Source: Pachypanchax playfairii
Lineage: Eukaryota; Chordata; Actinopteri; Cyprinodontiformes; Aplocheilidae
Length of the DNA stretch: 64,000 nt
NCBI GenBank assembly: GCA_006937955.1
Contig: SSNP01000040.1
Span: forward strand, 2,196,051-2,260,050
Reading direction: 5' to 3'
The notes beneath the pieces are model-generated. The model did not search any database and had not been told where the DNA came from. It saw only the letters and a program-made list of their open reading frames with translations. Positions within the stretch are counted from its first letter, which is position 1; each line of letters opens with the position of its first letter. This document shows positions 24,901 through 38,000 of this stretch, piece after piece. The translations under genes were made by a program, and so were the position numbers.

Positions 24901-27900
24901 CTATCAGCCCAGTACTTAAAAACACATTACTTACCTAGATAAAACCTATCACACGTTTGAAACAAGGGATGAAATTCAAGGGGCAGCGTGTGATGAACTG
25001 ATGACAGTAGAGACGCTCTGGAGCAGAGAGGAGTAATGTTGAAGGAGGTGTGGGTGGACTGACTGGTAGTATTTAGTATACAGTGAGGCAGAGTATTAGC
25101 TATTATCTCAGACACAACAGACACCCTATCATTACTTATTCGTTCTTATAGTCTGTCTTTTTGCTGATGTAACTCCTCTGATCTCATTTTGTTCCAATCT
25201 TTTCCCAAATGTGTTTCTACTACTGTATTTTTCTTTGGCATCTTTTTTGTTTCCGTGACTTCAGACCTCTTAAACATGTTTTTCTTTCTCTTAGTCCTGT
25301 AAATTCTCCGTCATTCTTATTTAAAAATCCACAGTACCTTTCCCAGTTTGTAACTTTTCTATTCCTCACTTTTTGGTGTCTGTATGAAGCAGCTGGCAGG
25401 CTGTGTGGGGCTGTATGGGGCTATAATGGTATGTATGGGACTGTATGGGGCTGTATGGGTTTGTGTGGAACTGTATGGGGCTGTGTGGGTCTGTGTGGGT
25501 CTGTGTGGGTCTTTGTGAGGGTGTGAGCACCAGGCGCAGCCTAGCATGGCTAAACTGCAGGAAGATTGCAGCGTCACTGCAAAGATTACAGTACTTGAAC
25601 AGTGCAGCGAGCTCAGGATTGTGTGGGAGAGCATGTGTTTTTTTTCTTTGTTTTTTTGAGGGGGAGTGGCATAATAGACTGTTTCTGTGTGTATAATAAA
25701 ACATGCTGCATCAGCATCTAGCTAACATCTTCCCTTATGTCACGTTTTAAATAAAAATGTGTGAGTATTTCTGCCGTATCATTTGAAGGTTTGACAGTTA
25801 CAGATGCTGAGAGAATCTTTTCCGATCAGACACTTTGAGCCCTATAAGAGTTCTTTAGATTTCACTAAAATCTTGGCTTCACTGGTTAATATAAGTGCAC
25901 AGTTCAGTGTCTTTATCTGCGGGGCAGCAGGTGAAGGAAGCATGATAGAACAGACACAGTGTAGTACAAATATGACTCCATGCAGCTCAGTGTAATGTTC
26001 TGATGATGGCAGAGCAGATAGAAATAAACTGCAGATGAGAGGAGAGCGTTAGGGTTAGAGGAGAAATAAGAAGTGAAGCAAGAAATTGTAAAACAGAAAA
26101 AAAGTGATAGATTGGGACAAAAAGTGAGATGTGATGAGGTAACGGGGTGCACAGAGGATCCTGCTGTATGAGAGCATCGCTGCTGTGAATAAAACAGGAA
26201 GTGTGTTTAGTGCGATGCTGTAACAGTTTGCACCATTGTGAGTGGAAATGTGGAGCATCAAAGCATGAAATCAAAGACATGATAGACCATGGAGGGGTGG
26301 GGTGGGGTGGGGGTCCTTTGTATGCGACAGGGGAGAAAACCCTGCACAAACCATTTTACTCTCCTCCTCCTGTTTCGTAGCTTTTACACTGACACATATT
26401 TCATTTGAGCATTCCGCTTTTACTGCTTACTTGTTTGCTGAGCAGCACAGAAATAAATTAAATATGTGACAATATTTAAATCCATACGTTCAATTCTAAC
26501 AGCTCCAGTCTAACAATCTCTAACAGCTCCTGGTTTATGTCACTGTTTTATAACAGCTGTTTCCAACAGCTGGAACAATTCTGTGCAAGTTAGTTTTACA
26601 CATACAAATAGTAATAATCTCTGGATGCTTTATAAAGCAAGACACTATTTGAAATTTAAAGGCTTGAGCCAATTAAATAAATAATTTAGTAGAAGATGCT
26701 GATGGAGGTAAAGCTGGTGATCTTTCCTGTTATGGATTTAAATGAGATTTAATCCTCCCTGTTGGATTTAAAACAGTTGCAAAACCTACAAATGTGAGAA
26801 AAAACGTAATAATTCAATGAGGAAACACAAGTAAAGTTATTTTACAGCAATGTTAAATTAGATGGCTGCGTTTTTTATTGAATAACAAATGCTTTAAGAG
26901 GGAAAGTAGCAAGAAATGCTGTAACATACTGTATATATTTCCACACTAACTGCACGGCGATCCGGAGTGTCTGGGCTATTTTTGCACTATATCCACCACA
27001 AAGCACTATACTCTCCCTTTTGTTGGTGCCAGCACTGCTGACATACAGTGGACTCAGTCAGACAGAATGTCGATAGATTCATTATGTAACTGAACGTCCT
27101 CTGAGGGATGTACTTAACTGTTTTGTACTTTATGTAAGAGCACTGAAGTAGCAGGAATCACAGTTTTCTTTTTACGGTGATTTATTACTTATATTAAAAC
27201 AAAAATCAATACATTTTTGAAGTTGCATATATAGTCTATGGTTAATGGAGCTAATGTGTATTATGCATATACTCAGGAGGAGCATTATGGGATATGTGAG
27301 TAACTCGATAGCTGTCACTTTTTTGGTATTTTTTTTCAGCCAGCTGAGTTAAGGACCCTGCAGCAAGACAGTCAACCATGGAGGTACCATGGAGATGAGA
27401 TGTGTGGATGCAGACAGACAGAAGCATCTTTCTATTAATAATTTTCAGATATTGTGATTCTTCCCACAGCTGAGTCATACTGTATCAGTGCAGGACTGTG
27501 ACTTAAACTTTATTTTCCTATGTAATTTGGAGAACAAGTGATCAACATGATTGTAAACAATGTTTTTTTTATAATAACTGTGAAAAATCCAGCTGCAGCT
27601 GCTTTTTGCAGCAGTGATTGAATGTTGATAAAAGCTTCCAGTGACACGTGAGAGAGGATGTAAACTGAAGCTGTAATAGCCTCCTCTCCTCGGGTAGAAT
27701 CATGACGATCAGTGAAACAAATTAATGCTGTTCTGTTGGAGTATTGATCCAGTTAGAGATGAGTGTGATTAAAAGAGAACAGAGGGGCCTTTTGGAAAGT
27801 CACCCCACATTACTGTTTTCATTCACCTCCTTATAAATCAGAACCTGTTTTCTGTCCTTTCTGCATAGTATTTACTCATCAGCTGAAGAATCTTCTGGCT

Positions 27901-30900
27901 TATTTCCTTCTTTGTTCCTTCCTGAATTTTAAATTCAAGTTTGTAATCTGAGTTATTTATTTTTAGTGTTTTCTTTGTTTCATTTTCCTCGTGTTTAGTG
28001 TGTTTTCAGTTGACTTGTTAATTGATTGATTGATTGATACTTTTATTGATCCTCTTGGGGAAAGTATTTCTTTGCATTTGATCCACCTGTGAGGAGCAGG
28101 GGGCTGCTGTCTGTACGACACCTGGGGGGCAGTTTCAGTTCAGTATCTTGCCCAAGGACACTTCAACTGGACCAGAGATCGAACCCTGATCTCCTGATTA
28201 GTTTGACCTCCATGTTCCATAGTCCTCCAACCCCACACCTGCACTCCATCTACTCACCTGCTTCACGTTCATTGATGAGTTCTGACATGGAGGATTACAC
28301 CCGGGACAGTTAATGTAGTTTCACCAAGTCTTTTTCACACCTGTTACCAGCTCTGTTTCCATCCTTGTCTACCTGCTTTGTGGTTTCCTGCATCCTCTTG
28401 TTTTTAATTTTGTTTATGTTTCCACTGCTGCTTCACCAGAATCTGCTACTTTCACCCCATGACATATTCTAACATAAGACAAATAGAATTTTAGCAGCAA
28501 TCAAAAGTAAAACAACCCCCCGCATAGAAATGTCTACTTTCATCCAATTCATGACATCATGACTGATGTCAAAAACTTCTTATTTGTTGGATATATGTTT
28601 AGGAAAACTATTAACCGTTTGGCCACTCAGTCTTCCCGGTCTCAGTTTGCACTTTTCAGCGACATTTTAGAAAAACTCTTCAAACATTTTACACTTTTAA
28701 TAATAAAGACGTCACTAATAAAGATCTGCATGAAGAACTCAATAAACTCACCACATGACTTGAAGTGTCACAAGTGGGGTAAGTTCCCATTTCCTGTGAC
28801 AAGGACACGTTAAATTTGATGTTTTTTTTATTTTAACTGGAACACTACAGTTTTCATCCAGGATGCAGTATTTACCTGCTCTACAGTCAGATCAATGGGG
28901 GCAACAATATCTTGCTGTTACTCAAGGGGAAGCAGAGCAGTGGCTTTATTAAAAGGTTACTGTCTGTCTTTCTGTTGGGTTCTGTGTCAACGTTAAGAAA
29001 AATGCAGATATTTTTGTGATAAGAGTTGTGTGTGATTCTCTCAGTGAAAAAATGGCTAAATATTCCTTTTGACAAAAGAATATCATGAAAACAGTATTTT
29101 TATTTGATTTTCCCACCTTTTTTGTACACAGCACAGTAAACTCCATCTTTTTCTGACTAACTTATACATTTGGTAAATTGTGATAAAAATGGTAAAATTA
29201 GAACAACTGCAAACTACCTGCAGCATAATCTGTTTTATGATAAAGATCAGAAAAATCTAATCAGAGTCTGTCTTCATTCCAGGGAGCGTTGTTTACTTAG
29301 GAATGATGGTTGGAGCATTTTTCTGGGGAGGGATGTCTGACAAATTAGGCCGCAGACAATGCCTCCTCATCTGCATGTCCACAAATGGCTTCTTTGCCTT
29401 CCTGTCATCGTTTGTCCAGGGATATGGCGTCTTCCTTCTCTGCCGTCTCGTCGCAGGCTTCGGGTAAGTCTGATAAGGTTGAGGTCAAAGAGGAAAAGCT
29501 CCACAGTGGTATCTTTAAATCTGCTTTTACTTCACTGACAGTTATCAGCAGTATCCTCAGCCAAAGATCAAAGTTTGTACATCACTAATATTAGTTCATC
29601 TAAAGAAGCAGCAAAAATGAGAAATTGTTATTATTTTATCTCCTTTTGGAAAATTAAAACAGCTTTAGAATATATATAATAATCATGGAATAATCTAAAC
29701 TCTAAGTAAAACAGAGTAAAAGCTTGTCTTGTATCACAGACTCTTGGTGCAGAGAGTGATTTATGCTGTTGTCGTCTTTGGCTGTATCACAATTCCTTTA
29801 AGAGCTAATTTAGTAATTGCACCTACATCATTCTCTCTAGAGACACTCAGAGTAATTGAAAAGGTTGTTTAAACAGCCAGAATGACCCGTGTCGTGAGGA
29901 GCAGGATGTTTCTTTTATGCTTTTAAACTGAGGATGCACTTATGGGTGCTTTGGTTTCCTCGCTTGCAAGTTTTCAATTAAATATATTTACATTAAACAA
30001 ACACCAAACCTGCTTTACGTACAAAACTTGCAATTCACATGACATTTTGTGACTTTGTTCAAATTTAAATAAACAGATGAAACAGACTGAAAACTGAATT
30101 GATGTGAAGTATATTAAACTCTTCGGAATGCAAATAAATACAGCAATTAGTATGCTCACGTTCTGTCAATTTTCAGCTGTTAAAATTAGAACTGAAAAAA
30201 TTCCTCTGCTAAAAATATGACAAATATCCCATATAATAATTTTTAGTCAGATTAAACTTAATGAAAGAGGATGTGCTCACTTTTAGTGTCATTAGAACAT
30301 GTGCTATGATTGTGTTTCTGTCTAAATATCTTTATTATTTTTTATTTTTTGCAGGATAGGAGGTGCCGTGCCAATCGTTTTCTCCTTCTTTGCAGAGGTG
30401 TTGTCCAGAGAGAAACGGGGAGAACATCTCAGCTGGTTGTGTATGTTCTGGATGATTGGAGAGATTTATGCATCGGCCATGGCCTGGGCCATCATACCAC
30501 ACTATGGTGAGCTCCTATAAGGGGCTTTGGGGTGGGGGAGTGGGGGGGCAAGCAGCAAACATGTTGATATGCAAACAACATGAATTCATGATGAATTTCT
30601 TAAAAAGTCTGTTAAAAAACAACAAGAAATCCAACTCAGTGCTTCTTTGTTCCAAAACACATTAAAAACACAAACTCCAACCAGAATGTTTCTAAGTAAA
30701 GTGTGTCGAGATCTGCTGGTTTTTCATCAAAAACTGAACAGGCACTTGGCTGTTTTGGTGAAACGTGTAGAGCAGCTGTGTACGACCTGGTCTTTGAGGG
30801 CCTCTATACTCTGAGTGTTCTAGTTGTTTCTCTCCTCTCACCTGGTTCAGTTGAATTACCTCTTCAGCTTGTCGTCATATTCTACAGATACACTTCTGAT

Positions 30901-31497
30901 CCAAACAGTGTTACTTGTGGAATCATCGTGGCATCTGTAAGGCTGGGAAACTAGAAGTAACAAAGCAGAATGATCATACAGAACAAGTTGAAAACAGTTT
31001 GATTGTTTCTTGAGGTACAACCAGAAATGTTCCTGACAGTAGTGCAAACAGCTCCTCCACATCGACATATTCAACATTTTAAGTGAAATGTTGGATATTT
31101 TTTTGTTGAAGCCACACATTCAGTAACTATTTAGAATTCATTTGTAGCATTTTAAAGGATGATTAAAAGAGGTGTGATATGTTTAGACCTTATGTCATGC
31201 TGTCAATGATCACTGAGATCATCTCTGTCTCTGTCCTCCCTGTGCATTGGATTTATTTCTTCTTTGATTTTCAACCCTTTTTACTGGATCTACTCTCCCC
31301 TGTTTTATACTCTCTGCAGCTTTCTGTCTCACTCTGTCCTTCCTTTTATTACCTCCCCTCTCTGCCTCTGCAGAGTGTTCTTCTTGATCAAGCATAATTA
31401 GATTTTTCTCCTTGGTCTAATAGGACAAAGCTACATCTAGAGGTGATTTATGACCAAGCCATGCTTTAGCCAAGCTGTGACGTCAGTATGTGAAAAG

Positions 31498-31535
<38 letters not shown>

Positions 31536-31634
31536 GCTTGGATGATGTTTAACTGGTGCTGCAGACACGTACAGGTCTTCCTCAAGGAAAATTGAAAGAA
31601 ATAAAACCTGACACTGGAAGAGGTCATTTAAGTT

Positions 31635-31711
<77 letters not shown>

Positions 31712-31986
31712 ACACACAAGTGTGTTTTGTTATCCTTATGTGGACCGTCCATTGACTTCCATTGATTTTAGTAACTAGATTTATACCTAACCCAAACCCT
31801 TTTCCTAACCTTAACCATTACTGATCTATAACTAACCCTAAGACTGACTAAAACTCTATTCACACCATACCTATAAACCTAACCCCTAACCCTAAAAAGG
31901 GGAGTCCCCCCCATGGGGACCAGGCTTCGGTCCCCACAAGAACCCTCGGACCCCAGAAAGATAGTAAAAGTCAGGAAGAAATACAA

Positions 31987-32058
<72 letters not shown>

Positions 32059-35000
32059 CCATGCATGCAAACACACATGCACTCAAACAGAATTTTCATT
32101 AAAAAGCAGTTTTCTTGCTGTACAGCGCTGCAGATTAGGAGCAATCAGGTCTGAGACTCCTAAAACCCTCTAAAACCAGAACTTTACGTGTCCCTATGAG
32201 GACTCTATGCTGTCAGATCTATTGATGTGATACTGAAGAGATAGTAGTAGTCTTACTGTGCTAGATTCCCTGACACGCGCTTTTACTCGGCCTCGTTTTG
32301 CTCTAAGAGGGAACTACGTGTCTTGCATAAAGTCTCCAGTCCTCACCAGATGATTTGATATTTTAGCTATAGAGCTGCAGAGTTTCCAGCTAGCATGTGT
32401 ATGAGGCTATAGTATAGTTAGCTTTATGTGTGTACAATAACATTACAAGTAGCTCAACTTCTGTTTAATACACTGACTTCAAGTTTTACAGCCCTGAAGT
32501 GGGTCTGCTTGATGCCTGTTTGCGTCATCCTAATGGATCAGTTTTTTAATGCTGCTTCATGAATGAGTCACCAGATAAAACCAATTCAGCTACTTTTGGA
32601 CAGGAAGTTTTTTTTTTTTTGCTGCAGATTGTTTAAAAAAAATGAGCAATAAGATCTGAGATGGGAAGTCAATAAGAATGTCATTTAAAAATAGAAACTG
32701 AGAATGTTTGAGATTTATTTGTTATCAAATTATAAATAACACACATCAAAGAGGTATTTTTATGATTATATGGTTATATTGATCCTGACAAATGTTTGTA
32801 AAAGCCACATGCTAAACAGTAGCTGTGTTGTGAACACGTGCTACTGCAGGCTGACTTAGCAAAGCAGAAACTTCCCATGTCTGTGGTTTTTTATTCTGGT
32901 GACTCACTTGTTCTCCTTTCTTTATCTGTTCATCCATTTGTTCATTCATTCTTTCATCCATCTTTTTCAGCCCTGGGAGGCTGACTCACTCATCCATAAG
33001 CTCGCTCAATTAAAGGCATAATTCCTGTAATGAGACTTCTTGCGCTATGAGGAAAACACTAACCCTCCATGACAGGAAGTCATTTCTGCAGGAACAGGGA
33101 GTCACTGCTGAATACATCGCTGCCTTTTTCTTCTTAGTTTCTTTCTCTCAGTTTTTCCTTAAATCGGTGAGTCTGTCCAGAAACACGCCTGATGAAGAGG
33201 GGGAAGTTTAAGTGCTGCCACACATGACATGAGTCAGATCAGAAATAGTTCTAAAATTCTCTTTAAGGAGAAAAGACAAATGTCCACAGGTTTGACTCTG
33301 GATTTCTTGTGATGATTTTCTTTAAAGCTGTTTGTTAAAACATCCAGAAACCAACAGGTTAGAAGCAGCAGAAATGTTTCAGCAAATCAAATTTTAAATC
33401 TTTGCTTTGAGTTTACTTACTGGTTACCACTTCAGACTCTTACCTGCTGCTTTCTACAAGCTCAGTGACAAAAGAGATGCACAAATGGTTAATATGAACA
33501 CAAGGAACGTCATCTGCTACTCTTAAAGTCTAAAAAAAAAAAGATCAGATTTTCAGATTTTGCTGTTTTTGTCATCACATCTTCCCTCCTGCAGGGAGGT
33601 GCTCTCCATGTTCCTCTTCCTGTAAGTCTCCTGTGACTGTGGAAAAAGTCAAGCAGACATTTTCTAAGAATCTCCAGACTTTGTGGTTGCTGATGTGGAT
33701 TTTCTTCCACACAATGATATAATCTACATTTAATAATGATATATTAGCATTTTTGCTTTGAAATTTGTCTTTATTCCTCTTTGCAGAGGTTTTCCTTAAG
33801 AAATTTTGTTCATTTTGCCTTGTTATATTGTTGTCAATTATGAAAAAGACTCTAAATTGTTTTCAGCACCTATCAAAGCTGGATTTTTAACATCTTGTAA
33901 GATTAATTCCATACAGCCTTTTTTTCTGACAAACCCATTAACCACCTCCCAACCCTGTGGCTCCCCTCCTACGCATGTTGATGGATAATGGTGCAACATT
34001 CCCTTTGGAGCAGCATCTGCATGAAGCACGATTTGTGGAGAGACGTGGGAGGTCACGACCAGCGTGTTAGCCCATTTTTGAGCATCCTGTGCAAATATTT
34101 CCAAAAAGTGAAGTCCCTGAAAGCACACACACGTTGGCGTTTATGGTTGTTGCTAAATCCATCCCAGATTTTTGGGTATGTCAGATTTTCTTTAGGTGTT
34201 TATGAACAAATGCTGCAATTAATCGTAGTTTTGAAAAAAACAAAAACATTTTTTTTGACTAGATTCAAAGTCTACTTTGAGTTTAAATCTCAGATTTTGT
34301 GCCACTTTTTTAAAAAAAATGAATTTAATAGATTGAACCTCTGCAACAGAAAAAACTGACAAATCTAAATCATTTATTTTTTTGGTCATTTCTAGCTCAA
34401 CAATTTAAATGTGAGTTCAAAATAAGAGGAAATGAAGGAAAATGAAAATGCACGATGTATCATTTTGTACGTATGTTGGTGTAATTACTTGTGTTTTTGT
34501 GGGTGGGAGTGTGACATGGCATTATGCTGTGTCAGGATAATCTGTATGTGGTTATCCGTATGATTTATTTCTGTGCGCTTTTGTAATACTTGTGAGTGTG
34601 TGTGCGTGTTACAATGATTAATGAGTGTGAAAGGCTGCCTGTAGGCTACGATCAGGTGCAACAAGATTTAACTTGGCAGGAAACACTCAATTCTATTCTT
34701 ACACATTCAATTAACCCGTCCCTGTGTACTTTTCTCTGCTTCCCCTGCAGAACCATTCATCTCAGAGCTCATACATCACTCAGCTCAGAGTTCCATTTAA
34801 ATGCCATCTTTGATTTGCCCTCCTTTTTGTTGGCAGTATGATATTGTCATACTACTACTTGAACTTCCAGTCAATTCTTTTTTATTAAGGATGCAGAGTA
34901 AGAACTTCCTGGATTTTAAATCCATGGTGTCAGGATTGAGTAGGAATATAAATGTTGTTTTTTACAAAATCTATACAAGTTAAAAAATGAACCTGGAAGA

Positions 35001-38000
35001 AAACTTGAACCCTTCAGAAACTTTTGTGACACACTTTTAGTCACAAGCATGGGGAGTAGCTTAAATAATACTGAGCAGCGTTTATGAACACAGTTACATT
35101 GATTTATATATGTAAAAAAGATTCAGAATTTGATTAAATCATCTTTAGAGAATGTAATAAATGGAAGATAATAACAACATGTAAAAAAATATATATCAAT
35201 ACACGCAAAAGGAAACATTAAGCACATTGTATCGAATTGAAACTGTATCAACTCAACAAATATCTTGAAAACACCAACCAAAAACACAACAATATTTATT
35301 ATAAAGTATAAATGTGAATCAAAGTGTGCTTGTGTTAAACTGAGGTTCACAAACAGGAACTATGTCACGAGTCCGAGGAGTCTTGTGGTTGGTGTCAAGG
35401 CAGATGCAAACATCTGGACCTCCTCAGCTGGACAGGTGGATACTGGGAGGGAGGATTTAAGTGTTAATAAATAACAGCAACAACATACCATGGATTAGAC
35501 TGCGTGGAGATGGATCTGATCATTAAGGATCGTAGGAAACTGAAATGAGCTGAAAATATTTCTGTTGAATGAAAATAATGAAAAACTGACGAGGAGGATA
35601 AGATGAAGGAGGAGAGAACGGGAGGACAGGGACCAAGATCACGAGACAAACTGCTGAAAGGAGTTAGTGAACCATGAAAAGGTTTCATAGGTGATAAGAG
35701 GTGTGGCTGAGGGGCGTGGTTAACTTAATGGATATTTTAAAACGCTGACATCCTTTTCACTGTTTTGTATTTCCCAGGTTGGAGCTTCAGTATGGGTTCA
35801 GCGTATCAGTTTCACAGCTGGAGGGTTTTTGTTGTGGTCTGTGCTCTGCCCTGTGTGTGTGCTGTGGTGGCGCTTACCTTCATGCCAGAAAGTCCCAGAT
35901 TCTACCTTGAGGTGAGGAATCCTTTCTTGAACATTTAAATAAAATCTTTCCTGGATTTTCCAAAATCTGCAGCATCTATATAACCATCATGTCTTTGTTC
36001 TGTCTGTGACATTGTCCTCAGCTGTCCATACTCATCATTTTTACATTTAGCATCAGCCTGACAAACTGAGAGTCCATTTCTCTGGTAGATGTTTGATTAG
36101 GCCCAAACAGTGTGAGTCATGCTAAACTCTTAACTCAGGTTTTTTATGTTTGGAAGAGCATGTGTAGAGATCTGTGACAGTAGGTTGGCTGTTGGAGGAT
36201 AATTACCCTTTGAAGTAAAATGAGTCACCATTGTCGTGACTCTCATCACAGAGAAATCAAAGGGCCACATTCATGTACTCTAGTTGTTGCAGAGAGACCG
36301 GTCCTGTGAATATATCTCATCATTTCCTTCCTGTCAGGTGGGGAAGCACGATGAAGCCTGGATGATCCTCAAACAGATCCACGACACCAACATGAGAGCT
36401 CGTGGGCAGCCGGAGAAAGTCTTTACAGTGAGTGTTTGTTTCTGCTGCTCACAGTGTTTGGCTGGGTTTCCTTAAGCTTAAAGAAGCAAAGAGGCTTATG
36501 TTCTGCCATCACTGTGACAGGTTTAAATTTTTTACCATGCGGGATCATGTCTGAATTACGACGGGCCTGAAAGCAGTTTTGTGTCATTCAGACTTATTTG
36601 CTGCATGAGCTGCACTTTGGGAAAGCTGATTAGTTCAGCCATGTTTCTCGAATCCAATGTGCACAGTCTGTTTTAAGTGTGGTATTTTATAAACTGTGTA
36701 TTTCTGTGTTTAGTATCAAAACAGGTGAAAAATCAGAATTATGATGTTGGAATCTGATCTTACTGGAAACTTAACAGACTTTCATGGTCAGAAAATGCAA
36801 CAAATCCCTTTGTGTTTAGACGAAAACAGTTTACTCACCATTTAAATATAAACTCCAACGCTCTCGTAATATTCCAACCATTTTTTGTTACATTCAAATC
36901 TTATAATATCAAATGTATCACAGTTAATGAGTTAATAATAGCTCTACCTCTTTAACAGGTTTAGTACATCCTCGGGTGGACAATGTAAGGAATGCACGTG
37001 GCAAATGCGGATTTTAATCCATCTTTATTATTATGTTCTGATTATATATGAACTATTAATACAGTATATTTGGATTACCACCAACTAATCAACACTTTAA
37101 TCAATAAAAGACTGAATGTTCCATCTTTTATTTCATGCATCAGTCTGTAAAAGTAGAACCGTTAATTTAAAGTGTGTTATAAACCCACAATCCGACGTTT
37201 TGCTAGCTGGAGAAAATTAGTTGATAAATAGTTCTGTTAGATGGATCACAGTCTCCCATGCTCCCATCGACCCCCTCTGGCTTAGACCTTTAAAGCATCT
37301 TGATCCAAATTAACATCTTAGTATTAAAGCTGTCATTATCATGTTACTGAGATATATGTAATGATCTTTATTTCTAATCTACCAGGTAAACAGGATTAAA
37401 ATCCCCAGACAGCTGGATGAACTGGTTGAAATGGAATCAGAATCTGGAAACCCAGTTTCCAGGGCTTTTTTTAGAATAAAATCTGAACTACATGGGGTAA
37501 ATGTTTTGTAATTTCACTCTTCATTTATTTCCATAGACTTTTTTTTAGCTGTAAATTTTAAAGCATATCTTGTCTTTTTTTTAAAGATCTATATGAATCT
37601 TATGAAGTGCTTCAACTACCCAATGCAAGAGAACACGATGCGGCTGGCCATAGTGTGGTTAACACTGTCGTTTGGGTGAGTTTTTATCCGATGTCATTTT
37701 TCTCATGGACAAACTAGAAGCTTTTTATCTCAGATAATAGCTGTAGGGAATAAGGCAACAATCCAGATTACATTTCTGTCATCTTGGTGTCAACTCGAGT
37801 GAAAGTTGCAGAGTCTTTCAATCAATCAAAACTGCAGATCAATACTGTTCTATGGGAGGAATAAAACGGGAAAGAAAAAAGACAAATCCGTTAGTCTTTC
37901 TGGTTATTTACTTTGTGATTGCAGGTATTATGGGCTGTCTGTCTGGTTCCCTGATGTCATCAAACACCTTCAGGCAGATGAATACGCCTCCAAAGTCAAG

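Larger units (their letters stand above)
22552..29282 (+). other. sv2c first coding intron (6.7 kb)
   Basis: No exon was seen. It holds a ten-base minisatellite at 25401-25520 and a SINE copy at 28020-28215. The remainder is AT-rich sequence without recognisable features. Confidence 0.6.
30507..35777 (+). other. sv2c intron (5.3 kb) with microsatellite cluster
   Basis: Contains a (GT)n / (CA)n cluster at 31.5-32.06 kb around an interspersed repeat. No coding sequence or transposon was recognised in the remainder. Confidence 0.55.

Noticed and set aside
33838..34359. ORFs of 96 and 123 residues on both strands in an sv2c intron
   Set aside because: No domain, no splice logic and low-complexity ends; looks like chance open frame.
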